Source: Halioglobus sp.
Lineage (GTDB): Bacteria; Pseudomonadota; Gammaproteobacteria; Pseudomonadales; Halieaceae
Direction: 5' to 3'
NCBI GenBank assembly: GCA_020443345.1
Contig: JAGRIH010000051.1
Location: 53,044 to 117,043, forward strand
DNA: 64,000 nt
Of this stretch, positions 49,445 to 59,899 are shown piece by piece; positions within the stretch are counted from its first letter, which is position 1, and the number at the start of each line of letters is the position of its first letter. Below the pieces are notes generated by a model, which saw nothing but the letters and a program-made list of their open reading frames with translations, did no database searches and was not told where the DNA came from. The position numbers and the translations under genes are program-made.

Positions 49445-50218
49445 ATGCTGACAATCGAGCCGCTACCGGCCTTCAACGACAACTACATCTGGCTGCTGTA
49501 CGATGCGCAGACTCGCGCCGCCTGCGTGGTGGACCCGGGCGATGCCGCGCCAGTGGTCAGTGCGCTTGACGCCAGACAACTGCAACTGGGCACGATCCTC
49601 ATCACCCACCATCACCACGACCACGTGGGCGGCCTGGAACAACTGGTTGCGCGGTATGCTCCGGTCGTGTACGGCCCGCACAATCCGGCGATTGCGGGGA
49701 TCAACCAGCGGGTCGGCGCGGGAGACAGTGTGCCGGTGCTCGGTCTGGACTTCCAGGTGCTGGAGGTGCCCGGACACACCCTGGATCACATCGCCTACTT
49801 CTGTGCCCAGCCGCAGCCGCTGTTGTTTTGCGGCGACACCCTGTTCGCAGGGGGCTGCGGTCGCCTGTTCGAGGGCACGCCGGCCATGATGCTCCGCTCG
49901 CTGCGCAGCCTGGCCGCCCTGCCCCCCGACACCCGGGTGTACTGCGCCCATGAGTACACCCTGGCGAATCTCGCTTTCGCCCGCGCGGTGGAACCCGACA
50001 ACGCGGCGCTGACCGACCGCCTGGCGGCCGCGCAGGCCACCCGCGAGCGCGGCGCGCCCACCGTGCCCTCGGATATCGCCCTGGAGCGGGCCACCAATCC
50101 CTTTCTGCGCTGCGCCGAGCCCGCCCTGCTGGCATCCCTGCGGCAGCAGGACAGGTTGCAGGGCGACTCGGCCGAGGCGGTTTTCGCCACAGTGCGCGCC
50201 TGGAAAGACGGGTTTTGA
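49445..50218 (+). CDS. gloB: Hydroxyacylglutathione hydrolase (glyoxalase II)
   Basis: 257 aa. Metallo-beta-lactamase fold with LITHHHHDHVGGL (binuclear metal site), VPGHTLDHIAYF, FCGDTLFAGGCGRLFEGTPAMM and YCAHEYTLANLAFA, all typical for GloB. It hydrolyses S-lactoylglutathione to lactate and glutathione. Divergent from the YafS-like methyltransferase, sharing an approximately 95-base promoter region. Confidence 0.95.
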   Translation: MLTIEPLPAFNDNYIWLLYDAQTRAACVVDPGDAAPVVSALDARQLQLGTILITHHHHDHVGGLEQLVARYAPVVYGPHNPAIAGINQRVGAGDSVPVLGLDFQVLEVPGHTLDHIAYFCAQPQPLLFCGDTLFAGGCGRLFEGTPAMMLRSLRSLAALPPDTRVYCAHEYTLANLAFARAVEPDNAALTDRLAAAQATRERGAPTVPSDIALERATNPFLRCAEPALLASLRQQDRLQGDSAEAVFATVRAWKDGF

Positions 50219-50313
50219 GTCGAAACTGTAGAAACCATTGGCCTGCAGGCCAGAAGGACATAAAATAGAGTTATGGTGTTTAAGAAACAAGAATTAAATT
50301 AGCCTTATATTTC

Positions 50314-51717
50314 ATGCAATTACAGAAGCTAATTATAGCAATTTCTATATTTGCTTCACTGGCGGCGTGTCAGACTATGGCGCCGCAGAGCACGGCCACT
50401 GTCCAGCCGCCGCAAGCCGCGCCGGTACCCGCAACTGACACCGAACCCTCCACAGCACCGACTACGACACCGGCGAGCGCGCCCGCTCGGGCACAGGAGG
50501 TCGTCCAGGCACCGGCGCAGGAGCCGCCCCCGGAGGAGTCTCCCCCGGAGGATCTGTGGCAGCGTATTCGCCAACGGCTGAGCTGGTCCGTGCAGGACAA
50601 TCCCCAGATCGAACGCGCCCGCGATCAGTTCCTGCGCCAGCCGGATTATCTGCCGGTCGTCTCGCAACGCGCCGCCTACTACCTGCACTACATCGTGGAA
50701 GAAGTCGAAAAGCGCGACCTGCCCATGGAAATTGCGCTGTTGCCCCTGGTGGAGAGCACGCTCGACCCCTTCGCCTCGTCCCACTCTCACGCCGCCGGGC
50801 TGTGGCAGATCATGCCCGCCACGGGACGCTACCTGGGACTGGAGCAGGACTGGTGGTACGACGGACGCCGCGCCGTGCGGGATTCGACCCGCGGCGCCCT
50901 GGACTACCTGGAAAGCCTGTACAGCGAATTCGACGGCGACTGGTTGCTGGCACTGGCCGCCTACAATTCCGGCAAGGGCCGCGTGGCGCGGGCCCGCCGC
51001 GCCAACGACGAGCGCGGCCAGCCCACCGACTACTGGTCGCTGCGCCTGCCGCGCGAAACCCGCAACTACGTCCCCAGGCTGCTGGCACTGAGCCAGATCG
51101 TGGCACAGCCCGACAGTTTTGACCTGCACATTCCCACGGTGCCCAATGCGCCCGCCTTCGAGGTTGCGGCCACCGGGGGGCAGTTGGAACTGGCGCGCGC
51201 CGCGGAGCTCGCGGGCATCGAGCTGAGCACCCTGCGCGCCCTGAACCCGGGCCAGTTGCGCTGGGCGACGTCTCCGGACATGGCGCCGGAACTGCTGCTG
51301 CCAGTGGGTGTTGGAGAACGCTTTGCCCGGGAAGTGGCCAGTCTGTCCCCCGACGACCGGGTGCAGTGGCGGCACTACCGTATCGAGCGCGGAGACAGCC
51401 TGATTCGCATTGCTAAAAAATTCGACACCCAGGTGGGGCTGCTGCGCGAGGTCAACGGCATTCGCGGCAGCCGCATTCGTGCCGGCGATACGCTGATGAT
51501 ACCCCGGGGCGCCGCCTGGCCCGCCAGCCTGGCGCTGGCCTCCGCCCCGGCCAGGGCGACGGTGCGCGACTACCGCGTGCGCAGCGGCGACTCGCTCTAT
51601 CGTATCGCCGGCAAGTTCAAGGTGTCGATCAACGACATCATCACCTGGAACGAACTGGACCCCGGAAAATACCTGCAGCCGGGACAGCAGCTCACCCTGT
51701 ACGTCTCAGACGGTTGA
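50314..51717 (+). CDS. mltD: LysM lytic transglycosylase lipoprotein (MltD-like)
   Basis: 467 aa. Lipobox SLAAC with Cys19 as lipidation site, a Pro/Ala/Thr-rich linker to about residue 70, then an SLT domain with catalytic Glu in LPLVESTLDPFASS and AAGLWQIMPATGRYLGL, LAAYNSGKGRVARA. Two LysM repeats follow (YRIERGDSLIRIAKKF and YRVRSGDSLYRIAGKF). It cleaves the glycan strand of peptidoglycan, anchored to the outer membrane. Confidence 0.93.
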   Translation: MQLQKLIIAISIFASLAACQTMAPQSTATVQPPQAAPVPATDTEPSTAPTTTPASAPARAQEVVQAPAQEPPPEESPPEDLWQRIRQRLSWSVQDNPQIERARDQFLRQPDYLPVVSQRAAYYLHYIVEEVEKRDLPMEIALLPLVESTLDPFASSHSHAAGLWQIMPATGRYLGLEQDWWYDGRRAVRDSTRGALDYLESLYSEFDGDWLLALAAYNSGKGRVARARRANDERGQPTDYWSLRLPRETRNYVPRLLALSQIVAQPDSFDLHIPTVPNAPAFEVAATGGQLELARAAELAGIELSTLRALNPGQLRWATSPDMAPELLLPVGVGERFAREVASLSPDDRVQWRHYRIERGDSLIRIAKKFDTQVGLLREVNGIRGSRIRAGDTLMIPRGAAWPASLALASAPARATVRDYRVRSGDSLYRIAGKFKVSINDIITWNELDPGKYLQPGQQLTLYVSDG

Positions 51718-51722
51718 TATGG

Positions 51723-54700
51723 CTAGCCGGCCGGCAGGTCGAGTTCGACCACGTGGTGCAGGTGCCCCAGCGCGGCGAAAAACAGGGCGCAGCAAATGGG
51801 CTGATCGCCCAGAGCGCGCAGGGCGCTGCGATAGCGCTGTAACTGTTCCATGTAGAGTGCGCTTTCGCGCGCCGCGAACTGCGCCACGCTTTCGTGCGGG
51901 AGCGGTCGACTGGTCTTGTAGTCGATCAGCCAGCGTATCCCCGTGTCGGGCGCCACAAAGGTGCGGTCGATGACCAGTTCCCGGGGGCTGCCCTGCGCGT
52001 CGACCCAGGTGAGCGCCCATTCGCTGCGGGCATCGGTGTGGGCGCTGTCCAGCAGCCAGCGCCCGGCGCCCTGCGGCGCCAGCGAGCGCTCCATGGCTGC
52101 CGCCACCGCCGCCAGCGCAGCGTCCAGCGGTGCGCCCCACAGACCACAGCACTGCAGTGCCTGCCGCCAGCGGCTGTGATCCGCTGCAGAGCATGCGTCG
52201 GGCAATTGCGAACGACGTGACAACTCCTCCAGCGCCAGATGCACCACGCTGCCGACGCAGCGCTGCAGGTGGTTTGCCGCCCTGTCGGGCAGATTGCGCT
52301 GCGCTGTGTGCACAGCGCTCCGCGCGGGGACCGCTGCCGGAGCTGCTGCGGGCATGGGCGCGGCGCTGTCCCGTCGCAGACGCAGCAGGGGACGCACAGT
52401 GGACGGTATCTGCGGCGGCGGCGCGGCCGCGGCCGGCTCATGCACGATCATCTGTTGTTCGAACAACGGCCAGATGCTGCTGAGCAGGCTGCGAGCGGCG
52501 GGGGCGCGGAACACCTCCCTTTTCTCGTCCCAATTCAGGCTCGCGCTGAGGGTGAGCTGGCGGATGGCACGCGTGGCGCCCACATACAAAAGTCGCGTGT
52601 TCTCCAGCAGGTTTTTTTCCAGACGCTGTCGTTGCAGGTAGTTGTACAGCGTGGGCGCCCCCGGCGCGCTGTGATCGTCCGCCGCCAGCAGGAAGCGGCG
52701 CTCGCCCGTCGGGCTGCTGTGCTCGTCCCACAGTAGCAACTGCCGGCCGTCGCCACGCGGCACCCTGGCCAGTTGCGGAATGATCACGCAGTCGAACTCC
52801 AGGCCCTTGGCCCGGTGCAGTGTCATCAACTGCACCCGGGTGTCGACTGCCGCGCTGTTCATGAACTGCTTTTCCACGGCCTGCGACAACCACTGCGGAT
52901 CCAGGCCCACGCCCTCGCAGTCCGCCTGCTCCAGCAGTTGGAAAAAACTCTCCGCATCGCGCAGCGCCTCGCAATCGACGGCGGTGCCCGGCCCGCCCAG
53001 GCCGACCCAGGCCTGTTCGATCCACACCCGCAGGCTGAGCCGCTCGCGCTGCTGTTCAGCCCGCCGCAGCACGGGCAGTAGCGCGGCGAGCCGCTGTCTG
53101 CCGTCGGGGCTGAGCCGGCTGCGCACCGCGTCGTCGCACAGCGTGTTCCACACGGGTTCGTCCCCCGGCGGATCGCCGTGCTGCGCCAGTCGCAGCAGGT
53201 CCGCCAGTTGCAGCCCGCACCAGGGGGCGCGCAGCAGGGCCAGCCAGGCCAGCCGATCGGCGCGACTGGCCAGCGCCCGGCACAGGGTCAGCAGATCCGC
53301 CACCAGCGGCGAGTGCGCGAGACTGTCCAGCGCGGCGGCGCTGTAGGCTATGCCCAGGTCCTGCAGGCCGGCAATAACCGGCTGCAGGTGAGTGCGACTG
53401 CGCCCCAGCACGGCGATGCTGCGGATCTCTGCATCGCGGCTCAGGGCCGCGATGTGCGCGCAGATAAATGCCACCTCCTGTGCCTGTCCCTCTGTGCTCC
53501 CCTCTGTGCTCCCCTCTGCGCTCCCCGCCTCTGCGCCCGCTGCGCCGTTATCCCCCCGGTAAAATGCATGCATTGCCACGGCGGGTTGCAGCGCCGCCGG
53601 GCGCACGGCGCTGGCCGCTGTAAAACTGACCTGTCCGCGGTTGATATCCTCCCGCGCGGGAAACGCCCCGGCAAACGTGTCGTTGATCCACGCCACCACG
53701 CCGGCATCGGAGCGAAAATTACTGTGCAGCTCCAGCGGTTCCAGCCGGACCCCGTTAAAGCCCTCACGCCGGGCCTTGAGAAACAGCCCCACGTTCGCGC
53801 CCCGGAAGCCGTAGATGGATTGCATGGCGTCGCCCACCACCATGACCGTGCGCGGGGCCTGCGGGCGCTGCGCGTTGTGCTCCCCCCAACCCCGGGTCAA
53901 TGCCCCGAGCAGATCGTACTGATTGATCGCGGTGTCCTGGAACTCGTCCACCAGGATGTGCTCGATACCGTAGTCCAGGCGCAGTGCCAGTTCCGTGGGC
54001 GCCTCGTCATCGCCCAGCGCCTGCAGGGCCGCGAGCGCCACCTGGTTGTGATCCACCGCGCCGTGCCGTTGAAACACCAGCAACAACTGCGCAGCCAGCA
54101 GCGGCAGCAGGCGCGACAGGTGCACCAGCAGCTGCCAGGACGCACTGCCCGGGGCGATCTGCGGCAGGAAGCCGACTGCGCAGAGCATGCCCTGCAGTCC
54201 GTCCAGTTCTGCCAGTTCCCGCAGCAGCGCCTGCAACTGGTCCTTGCGCGCCTGCGCTGCGCCCTTGCCCGCCGGGAAGCCGATGGTCTTGTCCAGCCGT
54301 TTGCGCCAGGTCCCGTCATTGGTCAGCAGCAGCGCGCGGACAGCGCACCAGGCCGCCACGTCGTCGGGGTCGCTGCCCGGGAAGGTGTCCGGCGGCGGCC
54401 GATCGAGGTTGCGCGCGGCATACTGCAGCAGCTCCAGCAGCGGGCCGGTGTAGACGGCCAGCCGCGCCGCCAGCGCACCCAGCTCGTCGCGCACCAGGGA
54501 TTGCACCGTCTGCAGCAGATAGGCTTCGGATTCGCGGGGCGTGTGATGCACGCCGACGTAGTTGCGCCACTGTTCGCGGCGTGCCAGCATGGCCACCAGC
54601 AGTCGTTGCAGCCGCTCCCAGTCGTTGTCGAAATGCAGCATCAGCGCGGCCAGGTCTGCCGCTGCAGGGTGCTGTTGGTCGACGCTGCGAAACAGCTCGG

Positions 54701-55160
54701 CCACCGCCTCGGCGTACAACTGCTCCGCGTCATCCAGCAAGCTGGCCTGCCCGCCGAATTCGCTGAGCACCGGCATCTGTCGCGTCAGTGCGCCGCAGAA
54801 GCTGTCTATGGTCCTGATGTTCAGGCGCGAGATGTCGCGCACCAGGTGCCAGCCGTGGCGGGCGGCCGCCTGCAGCGCACGCCGGGCCAGCTCCCGCGTG
54901 GTCCGCTGGTGCGCACCGCCAGCGGGGGTCGCCTGTTGTGCCGCCTGCAGCGCGCGCACCACCCGCTCGCGCATCTCCGCAGCCGCCTTGCGGGTAAAGG
55001 TGATGGCCAGCACCTGTTCGGGGCGTTGCACCCGCGCCAGCAGCGCCAGGTAGCGCTGGATCAGCAGCTCCGTCTTGCCCGAACCGGCCGGCGCACTGAC
55101 ACAGAAACTGCGCGTCGGGTCAATCGCGCTGGCGCGCTGGGCGGCATCGCTGATACTCAC
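51723..55160 (-). CDS. AddA/RecB-like UvrD-family helicase-nuclease
   Basis: 1145 aa from GTG 55160, which overlaps the stop of the preceding gene (GTGA). Helicase motifs: SAPAGSGKTELLIQRYLALL (Walker A), AITFTRKAAAEMRERV, HILVDEFQDTAINQYDLL (Walker B), VVGDAMQSIYGFRGANV and LMTLHRAKGLEFDCVIIPQL. The C-terminal end has a PD-(D/E)XK-type nuclease pattern with WLIDYKTSRP. With the adjoining nuclease it forms an AddAB-like pair for resecting double-strand breaks. Long antisense frames here are a codon-bias effect. Confidence 0.9.
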   Translation of the reverse strand: MSISDAAQRASAIDPTRSFCVSAPAGSGKTELLIQRYLALLARVQRPEQVLAITFTRKAAAEMRERVVRALQAAQQATPAGGAHQRTTRELARRALQAAARHGWHLVRDISRLNIRTIDSFCGALTRQMPVLSEFGGQASLLDDAEQLYAEAVAELFRSVDQQHPAAADLAALMLHFDNDWERLQRLLVAMLARREQWRNYVGVHHTPRESEAYLLQTVQSLVRDELGALAARLAVYTGPLLELLQYAARNLDRPPPDTFPGSDPDDVAAWCAVRALLLTNDGTWRKRLDKTIGFPAGKGAAQARKDQLQALLRELAELDGLQGMLCAVGFLPQIAPGSASWQLLVHLSRLLPLLAAQLLLVFQRHGAVDHNQVALAALQALGDDEAPTELALRLDYGIEHILVDEFQDTAINQYDLLGALTRGWGEHNAQRPQAPRTVMVVGDAMQSIYGFRGANVGLFLKARREGFNGVRLEPLELHSNFRSDAGVVAWINDTFAGAFPAREDINRGQVSFTAASAVRPAALQPAVAMHAFYRGDNGAAGAEAGSAEGSTEGSTEGQAQEVAFICAHIAALSRDAEIRSIAVLGRSRTHLQPVIAGLQDLGIAYSAAALDSLAHSPLVADLLTLCRALASRADRLAWLALLRAPWCGLQLADLLRLAQHGDPPGDEPVWNTLCDDAVRSRLSPDGRQRLAALLPVLRRAEQQRERLSLRVWIEQAWVGLGGPGTAVDCEALRDAESFFQLLEQADCEGVGLDPQWLSQAVEKQFMNSAAVDTRVQLMTLHRAKGLEFDCVIIPQLARVPRGDGRQLLLWDEHSSPTGERRFLLAADDHSAPGAPTLYNYLQRQRLEKNLLENTRLLYVGATRAIRQLTLSASLNWDEKREVFRAPAARSLLSSIWPLFEQQMIVHEPAAAAPPPQIPSTVRPLLRLRRDSAAPMPAAAPAAVPARSAVHTAQRNLPDRAANHLQRCVGSVVHLALEELSRRSQLPDACSAADHSRWRQALQCCGLWGAPLDAALAAVAAAMERSLAPQGAGRWLLDSAHTDARSEWALTWVDAQGSPRELVIDRTFVAPDTGIRWLIDYKTSRPLPHESVAQFAARESALYMEQLQRYRSALRALGDQPICCALFFAALGHLHHVVELDLPAG

Positions 55161-57871
55161 GACACGGTCCCGGCTTCCGGCCTGTGCGGCGTGTCGATAT
55201 CGATGCGGCACAGCGGCTGCAGAGCGCACCAGGTGCAGCTCGCCGCCGACAACGGGGCCACCTGCGCCCAGCCGTTGACGAATTCCAGGGCCAGGCGCTC
55301 CAGGTTTTTTGCCCAGCAAGCGTTGAGCGACTCCCAGTCGGCGGCATCCATGCGCTGTTTGACCACCTTTGCTATATCGGTTTGGATGCCGGGCGCCGCC
55401 GCCTGGCTGCCCAGGCCGACGAAGCGGCTGTCGCGCGCTCGCACCTGGGCAAAGGCCAGCGCCGTCGTGCTGCCCGGCGCGCCGATGCCGTACAGCAGTA
55501 GCTGGGGTTTGGCGGGGCGCTCGCCCAGCCAGTCCTGCACACTGGCTTGGCCCGACTTGTAATCGATAATGACCTGCGAGCCGTCGGGCAGCGTATCGAT
55601 GCGGTCCACCCGCAGGTGGATCTGCAGTGGTCCCAGGCAAAGATCGAACTCCTGTTCCCGCCCGCACACGGCGAACTCACCGCGCTGGCGCTCCACCGCC
55701 AGCCACTCGGACAACAGGGTGTCCAGGCGCTGCTGTTCCAGCTGCCAGCAGGTGCGGCCCAGGCGGCGCCGGTGGCCGTCGGGCAGCGCGTCGATCGCCG
55801 CCTGCACCGCACGCTGCACGGTCCGCTGCTGCGCCGCGTCGTCCAGCCCGGCCAGCGTCCGGTGATCGCCAATAGCGCCCCACAGCACAAACAGTGCCTC
55901 GTGCAGCAGCGCACCGCGTTCGGCGGCCGACGGTCCCAGGCCGAATGCCGGCAGCGCCTGGACCCCCAGACGCCGCCGCGCAAAGGCCCTGAAGGGACAG
56001 TGCGACTGATCCTCCAGCAGAGCGCTGCCGCCGCCGATGGCGCGCAGCTCGGCGGCATCCGGCGGCGGTGCCACGGCATCCGGCAGCGCTTCGATACAGG
56101 CCTCGTGCCACTGCCGCAGCCACTGCGGATGCACCGCGCTCGGCGGCGGCAGCTCGGCCGGACTGAAGTCCTGCAACAGGGGGCTGGGCAGCTCCGGGCT
56201 ACCGTCAATCTCAGCGCAGTAGCTGGCGTGGAGTACGCCGGTGGCGCGGGCATACTGCGCCAGCAGATTCTCGCTGAAGGCCCATTCGCGCTCGGCGCTG
56301 GCATGCGGCATCTGCAGGCGTCGCTGCAGTGCCGCGGGGATAAACGGATTGGGCCGCGGCGGCGGCGGCCACTGACCGGCCTGCATGCCGCACAGCCACA
56401 GGTGATCAAAGGCCAGCCCGGTCGCCTCCAACGGCCCCAGCACCTGTACGGTGCTCGGCGGTGTCTGCGGTTGCGACATCTGGTTGCTGCACGTCTGGCG
56501 CAGCAGGTGCAGGGCGTCTTCGAACGACAGCGCGCCGCAGACTGCATCGTAAGCCCGGAACTCGTCGAGGGTGCGGTACCACAGCTCTACCTGCTGGTAC
56601 TCCAGCGAATCCAGCGTCCCGGGGCCCGGCCAACCCCACTGCTGCAGCACCAGCTCGAAGCGCTGCACCCACTGCGAGGGGACGACCGGGCGCCGCAACT
56701 GGCGCATGCCGGCGATGGCCAGCAAATGCCGTCCCAGCGACAGGCCGCGGTTCTCGGGCGGGCCCCGGCGCTCGTCCAGAGCCACATTGCAGGCGGCGTG
56801 GCGCAGGTCGGCGCTGTCGATGTATTCCTGTCTCGCTTCAAACAGGCGACGGACGAAACGGGCGGCCAGCGCCGAGCCGGCATCGGGCAGATCGAGGAAG
56901 CGCGAGCGCAGCAGCGCCACCACCGCAGGAACCGCCACAGACCCGGTGACGACGGACAGCGCGGCCAGGGCATCCCTGACCACCGGGGCCCGATCCAGCG
57001 CAATACCGGCGGAGAAATTCACCGGCAGGCTGGTGTAGTTGTCCCCCAGGCAGCCGAATTCGCGCCGCAGGTAATACTCCAGCGCCGCGCGCTGCGCGCC
57101 CATGTCATCCAGTACCACCCCGATCGCCGCAGCGGGATTGCTGCGACTGTGAGCGGCCGCCCAGCGGGCCACCGCCTGTAGCTCCGAACGTTGGTCGGCA
57201 AAGCGGTAGGCCAGCCGTTGCGCCGGTCCACCCTGCGCCCGGACAGACCGGACATCCTCACCCAGGGCATCCAGCGCTGCCGTAAACAGGGGGGGGATGT
57301 CCTCGCACTCCACCAGTGCCACCGGCGATCGCGGCAGTGCCGCCGCGCTGTCGCACAACTGGCGCACGCAGTCCATCTGCGTGCATTGCCCCGCCGCCGC
57401 CAGGCGCTGCTCAAACCCGTTCAGCCAGCGCCACCAGGTATGGCAGTCGAGATCGAGCCGGAACAACTGCTGTACGGACGTTCGCGCGCTATCGACCTGG
57501 TAACGCAGCAGCAGATCGCGCGCCTGTGCCGCCTGCTGCGCGGCCGCGGCGGGGCGCAGCAGGTGGTAGTCGCCGGACGCCTGTTCCTGCTGTGCAATCA
57601 CCTGCTGCCACAGCGCCACGCTCTGGGCGCGATTCAGCGGCAACCGCGGCGGCAGCAGACCCAGCCCCACCGCCCGCTGCCACTGTCCCAGCAGCCAGTG
57701 TTCCAGCGGCTCTACCGCCAGGGTGGGCCACACCCGCCTGCCCCCGGCCACGCAGCGGCTGTCCCACTGCGTGCGGATATGCCGGGCCAGACGGAAATTC
57801 GGTGTCAGCAGGGTATAACCGGAGGCAATCAGCGGCTCCAGTGCTGCACTGTCAAACAGACTGCCGGACAA
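55157..57871 (-). CDS. AddB-like PD-(D/E)XK nuclease DNA-repair protein
   Basis: 904 aa. The N-terminal part (LLTPNFRLARHIRTQWD) resembles the inactivated helicase fold of AddB-type proteins; no Walker A is seen. The C-terminal nuclease has VDRIDTLPDGSQVIIDYKSG with the catalytic DYK. Cys residues in DQSHCPFRAFA and SCTWCALQPLC fit the 4Fe-4S ring of AddB-type nucleases. It matches the family often annotated as 'probable DNA repair protein'. It is translationally coupled to the helicase downstream. Confidence 0.88.
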   Translation of the reverse strand: MSGSLFDSAALEPLIASGYTLLTPNFRLARHIRTQWDSRCVAGGRRVWPTLAVEPLEHWLLGQWQRAVGLGLLPPRLPLNRAQSVALWQQVIAQQEQASGDYHLLRPAAAAQQAAQARDLLLRYQVDSARTSVQQLFRLDLDCHTWWRWLNGFEQRLAAAGQCTQMDCVRQLCDSAAALPRSPVALVECEDIPPLFTAALDALGEDVRSVRAQGGPAQRLAYRFADQRSELQAVARWAAAHSRSNPAAAIGVVLDDMGAQRAALEYYLRREFGCLGDNYTSLPVNFSAGIALDRAPVVRDALAALSVVTGSVAVPAVVALLRSRFLDLPDAGSALAARFVRRLFEARQEYIDSADLRHAACNVALDERRGPPENRGLSLGRHLLAIAGMRQLRRPVVPSQWVQRFELVLQQWGWPGPGTLDSLEYQQVELWYRTLDEFRAYDAVCGALSFEDALHLLRQTCSNQMSQPQTPPSTVQVLGPLEATGLAFDHLWLCGMQAGQWPPPPRPNPFIPAALQRRLQMPHASAEREWAFSENLLAQYARATGVLHASYCAEIDGSPELPSPLLQDFSPAELPPPSAVHPQWLRQWHEACIEALPDAVAPPPDAAELRAIGGGSALLEDQSHCPFRAFARRRLGVQALPAFGLGPSAAERGALLHEALFVLWGAIGDHRTLAGLDDAAQQRTVQRAVQAAIDALPDGHRRRLGRTCWQLEQQRLDTLLSEWLAVERQRGEFAVCGREQEFDLCLGPLQIHLRVDRIDTLPDGSQVIIDYKSGQASVQDWLGERPAKPQLLLYGIGAPGSTTALAFAQVRARDSRFVGLGSQAAAPGIQTDIAKVVKQRMDAADWESLNACWAKNLERLALEFVNGWAQVAPLSAASCTWCALQPLCRIDIDTPHRPEAGTVS

Positions 57872-58057
57872 GCGCCGATCTCCCCTTCAATCGTGTTTTC
57901 AATGGCTTGGTCAGTGATCAACGGCCGTTGTGGCGGCGACCCGTCCACCCACGGACCAGCCGATGCTATTCAATGCTCACGCGCTGCTTTAGAATAACGC
58001 GCCTCGAAAACAGCCGCCGCGCCGCTGCCGCGCGATTACTGTATCAGGTAAAAAGCC

Positions 58058-59131
58058 ATGAGTAACATGCCCGTCCACAATATCAATGTCGATTCCCAGA
58101 CTGTGCTGGTGACCCCGGAGCAGCTCAACGACGCCCTGCCCCTGTCCGAGCGGGCGCGCGACACCGTACTGCACAGCCGTCGAGCGATCTGGGATATCCT
58201 CGATGGCCGCGATGCGCGCCTGTTCGCGGTGGTGGGCCCCTGCTCCATTCACGATACCGAGGCCGCCCTGGACTATGCCGGCCGCCTGCGGGCGCTGGCC
58301 GCAGAACTGCAGGACACGCTGGTGATCATCATGCGCGTCTACTTTGAAAAACCGCGCACCACGGTGGGCTGGAAAGGTCTGATCAACGATCCCCACCTCA
58401 ACGATTCGTTCAAGATCGAAGAGGGCCTGCACATCGGGCGCAAGCTGCTGCTGGATATTCTCGAGCTGGGTATGCCCACTGCCACCGAGGCACTGGACCC
58501 GATCTCGCCCCAGTACCTGCAGGACCTGATCAGTTGGAATGCGATTGGCGCACGCACCACCGAATCCCAGACGCACCGCGAGATGGCCAGCGGCCTGTCC
58601 GCCGCGGTGGGTTTCAAGAACGGCACGGACGGCGGCCTGGACGTGGCGATGAACGCCCTGAAGTCGGTCGCCAATCCGCACCGCTTTCTGGGGATCAACA
58701 GCCACGGCCAGGTCAGTGTTTATACCACCCGGGGCAACCGCTACGGCCACATCGTGCTGCGCGGCGGCAGCGCCGGCCCCAACTACGACTCGGTGCACAT
58801 CACCCTGTGCGAGGAAGCGTTACGCAAGGCCGGCCTGCGGCAGAACATCGTGGTGGACTGCAGCCACGCCAACTCCAACAAACAGCCGGAGCTGCAGCCG
58901 CTGGTCGCGCGCAACGTCACCAACCAGATACTGGAGGGCAATCAGTCCATCGTCGGGCTGATGATTGAAAGCAATCTGAAAGCGGGCCAGCAGCCGATCC
59001 CGGCCAACCTGGACGAACTGGAGTACGGCGTGTCGGTGACCGACGGCTGTATTGGCTGGGAGTCAACCGAGAACTGCCTGCGCGACATGCACGCCAGACT
59101 CCGCGACGTGCTGCCGCAGCGGCGTCAATAG
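58058..59131 (+). CDS. aroG: Class I DAHP synthase
   Basis: 357 aa. 3-deoxy-7-phosphoheptulonate synthase, the first shikimate-pathway step joining PEP and erythrose 4-phosphate. Signatures: [73 protein letters not shown] and [15 protein letters not shown]. Which aromatic amino acid inhibits it cannot be told. ATG 58058 follows a short AT-rich leader. Its 3' end overlaps nfuA on the other strand by 7 bases. Confidence 0.95.
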   Translation: MSNMPVHNINVDSQTVLVTPEQLNDALPLSERARDTVLHSRRAIWDILDGRDARLFAVVGPCSIHDTEAALDYAGRLRALAAELQDTLVIIMRVYFEKPRTTVGWKGLINDPHLNDSFKIEEGLHIGRKLLLDILELGMPTATEALDPISPQYLQDLISWNAIGARTTESQTHREMASGLSAAVGFKNGTDGGLDVAMNALKSVANPHRFLGINSHGQVSVYTTRGNRYGHIVLRGGSAGPNYDSVHITLCEEALRKAGLRQNIVVDCSHANSNKQPELQPLVARNVTNQILEGNQSIVGLMIESNLKAGQQPIPANLDELEYGVSVTDGCIGWESTENCLRDMHARLRDVLPQRRQ

Positions 59132-59700
59132 TACGCCCGGGTGCGATCGCTGTGGTCGGTCATATCGCGTACGCCCTGTAGTTGAGGCAGCTGTTCCATC
59201 AGGGTTTTTTCCACACCGTGCTTCAGTGTCTGGTCCACCGCGGCGCAGCCCTGACAGCCCCCGCCAAACTGCAGTACGGCGTAGCCGTCCTCGGTGACCT
59301 CCACCAGGCTGACTTCGCCGCCGTGCGAGGCCAGCGCCGGATTGATCTCGTTGTACAGCAGGTAGTTGATGCGGTCCTCCAGCGGACTGTTCTCGTCGAC
59401 CCGCGGCATCTTGGCGTTGGGCGCGCGGATGGTGAGCTGGCCGCCCATCCGGTCCTTGGCGTAGTCGACCAGGGCGTCTTCCAGAAACGGCAGGCTGCGC
59501 TCTTCGAACCACGCGGTGAACTTGTCGAACGCGTGCTCCTCGTCGCCCTCTTTAACATCGCCGTCCCGACAGTAGGCGATGCAGGTCTCGGCACGCGGCG
59601 TGCCGGGCTGGTTGATGAAGACCCTCACACCCAGCGCGTCCTCCTGTTTTGCCAGCAGTTCAGCCAGGTAATCCTGGGCCGATTCAGTAATGGTGACCAT
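59125..59700 (-). CDS. nfuA: Fe-S biogenesis protein NfuA
   Basis: 191 aa from ATG 59700; ATG 59712 would add four residues. An N-terminal degenerate A-type carrier domain ([18 protein letters not shown]) is followed by a NifU C-terminal domain with the cluster motif [19 protein letters not shown]. It delivers 4Fe-4S clusters under stress and works with the Suf system encoded at the other end of the window. Confidence 0.94.
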   Translation of the reverse strand: MVTITESAQDYLAELLAKQEDALGVRVFINQPGTPRAETCIAYCRDGDVKEGDEEHAFDKFTAWFEERSLPFLEDALVDYAKDRMGGQLTIRAPNAKMPRVDENSPLEDRINYLLYNEINPALASHGGEVSLVEVTEDGYAVLQFGGGCQGCAAVDQTLKHGVEKTLMEQLPQLQGVRDMTDHSDRTRAYY

Positions 59701-59899
59701 CGCAATGTCCATTCCGAGTAATTTACTCAGGTATTCTAGCAAACTTGTACACAAATTGGCGAGCACCCGGGGCCGCCGGCCGCAAAAACAACAGTCGATC
59801 TGCTAAACTACTGCGCTTTTTTCCCAGGCGCATAAGCGCGGTGTCCGCCCGCACCCGCCGGGCGCTCGACAACCACCCGACGGGGAGAACGGTACAGCC

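Noticed and set aside
53178..55562. Very long open frame antisense to the AddA-like helicase, and similar ones at 55547-57181, 60542-61711 and 61781-62854
   Set aside because: The translations are low in hydrophobic cores and rich in Arg, Gln, Ala and His with no family motif; they mirror the codon bias of well-supported genes on the other strand.
59722..59899. Cobalamin or SAH riboswitch in front of metH
   Set aside because: Small inverted repeats are present, but neither the B12-box nor the SAH riboswitch core could be recognised.
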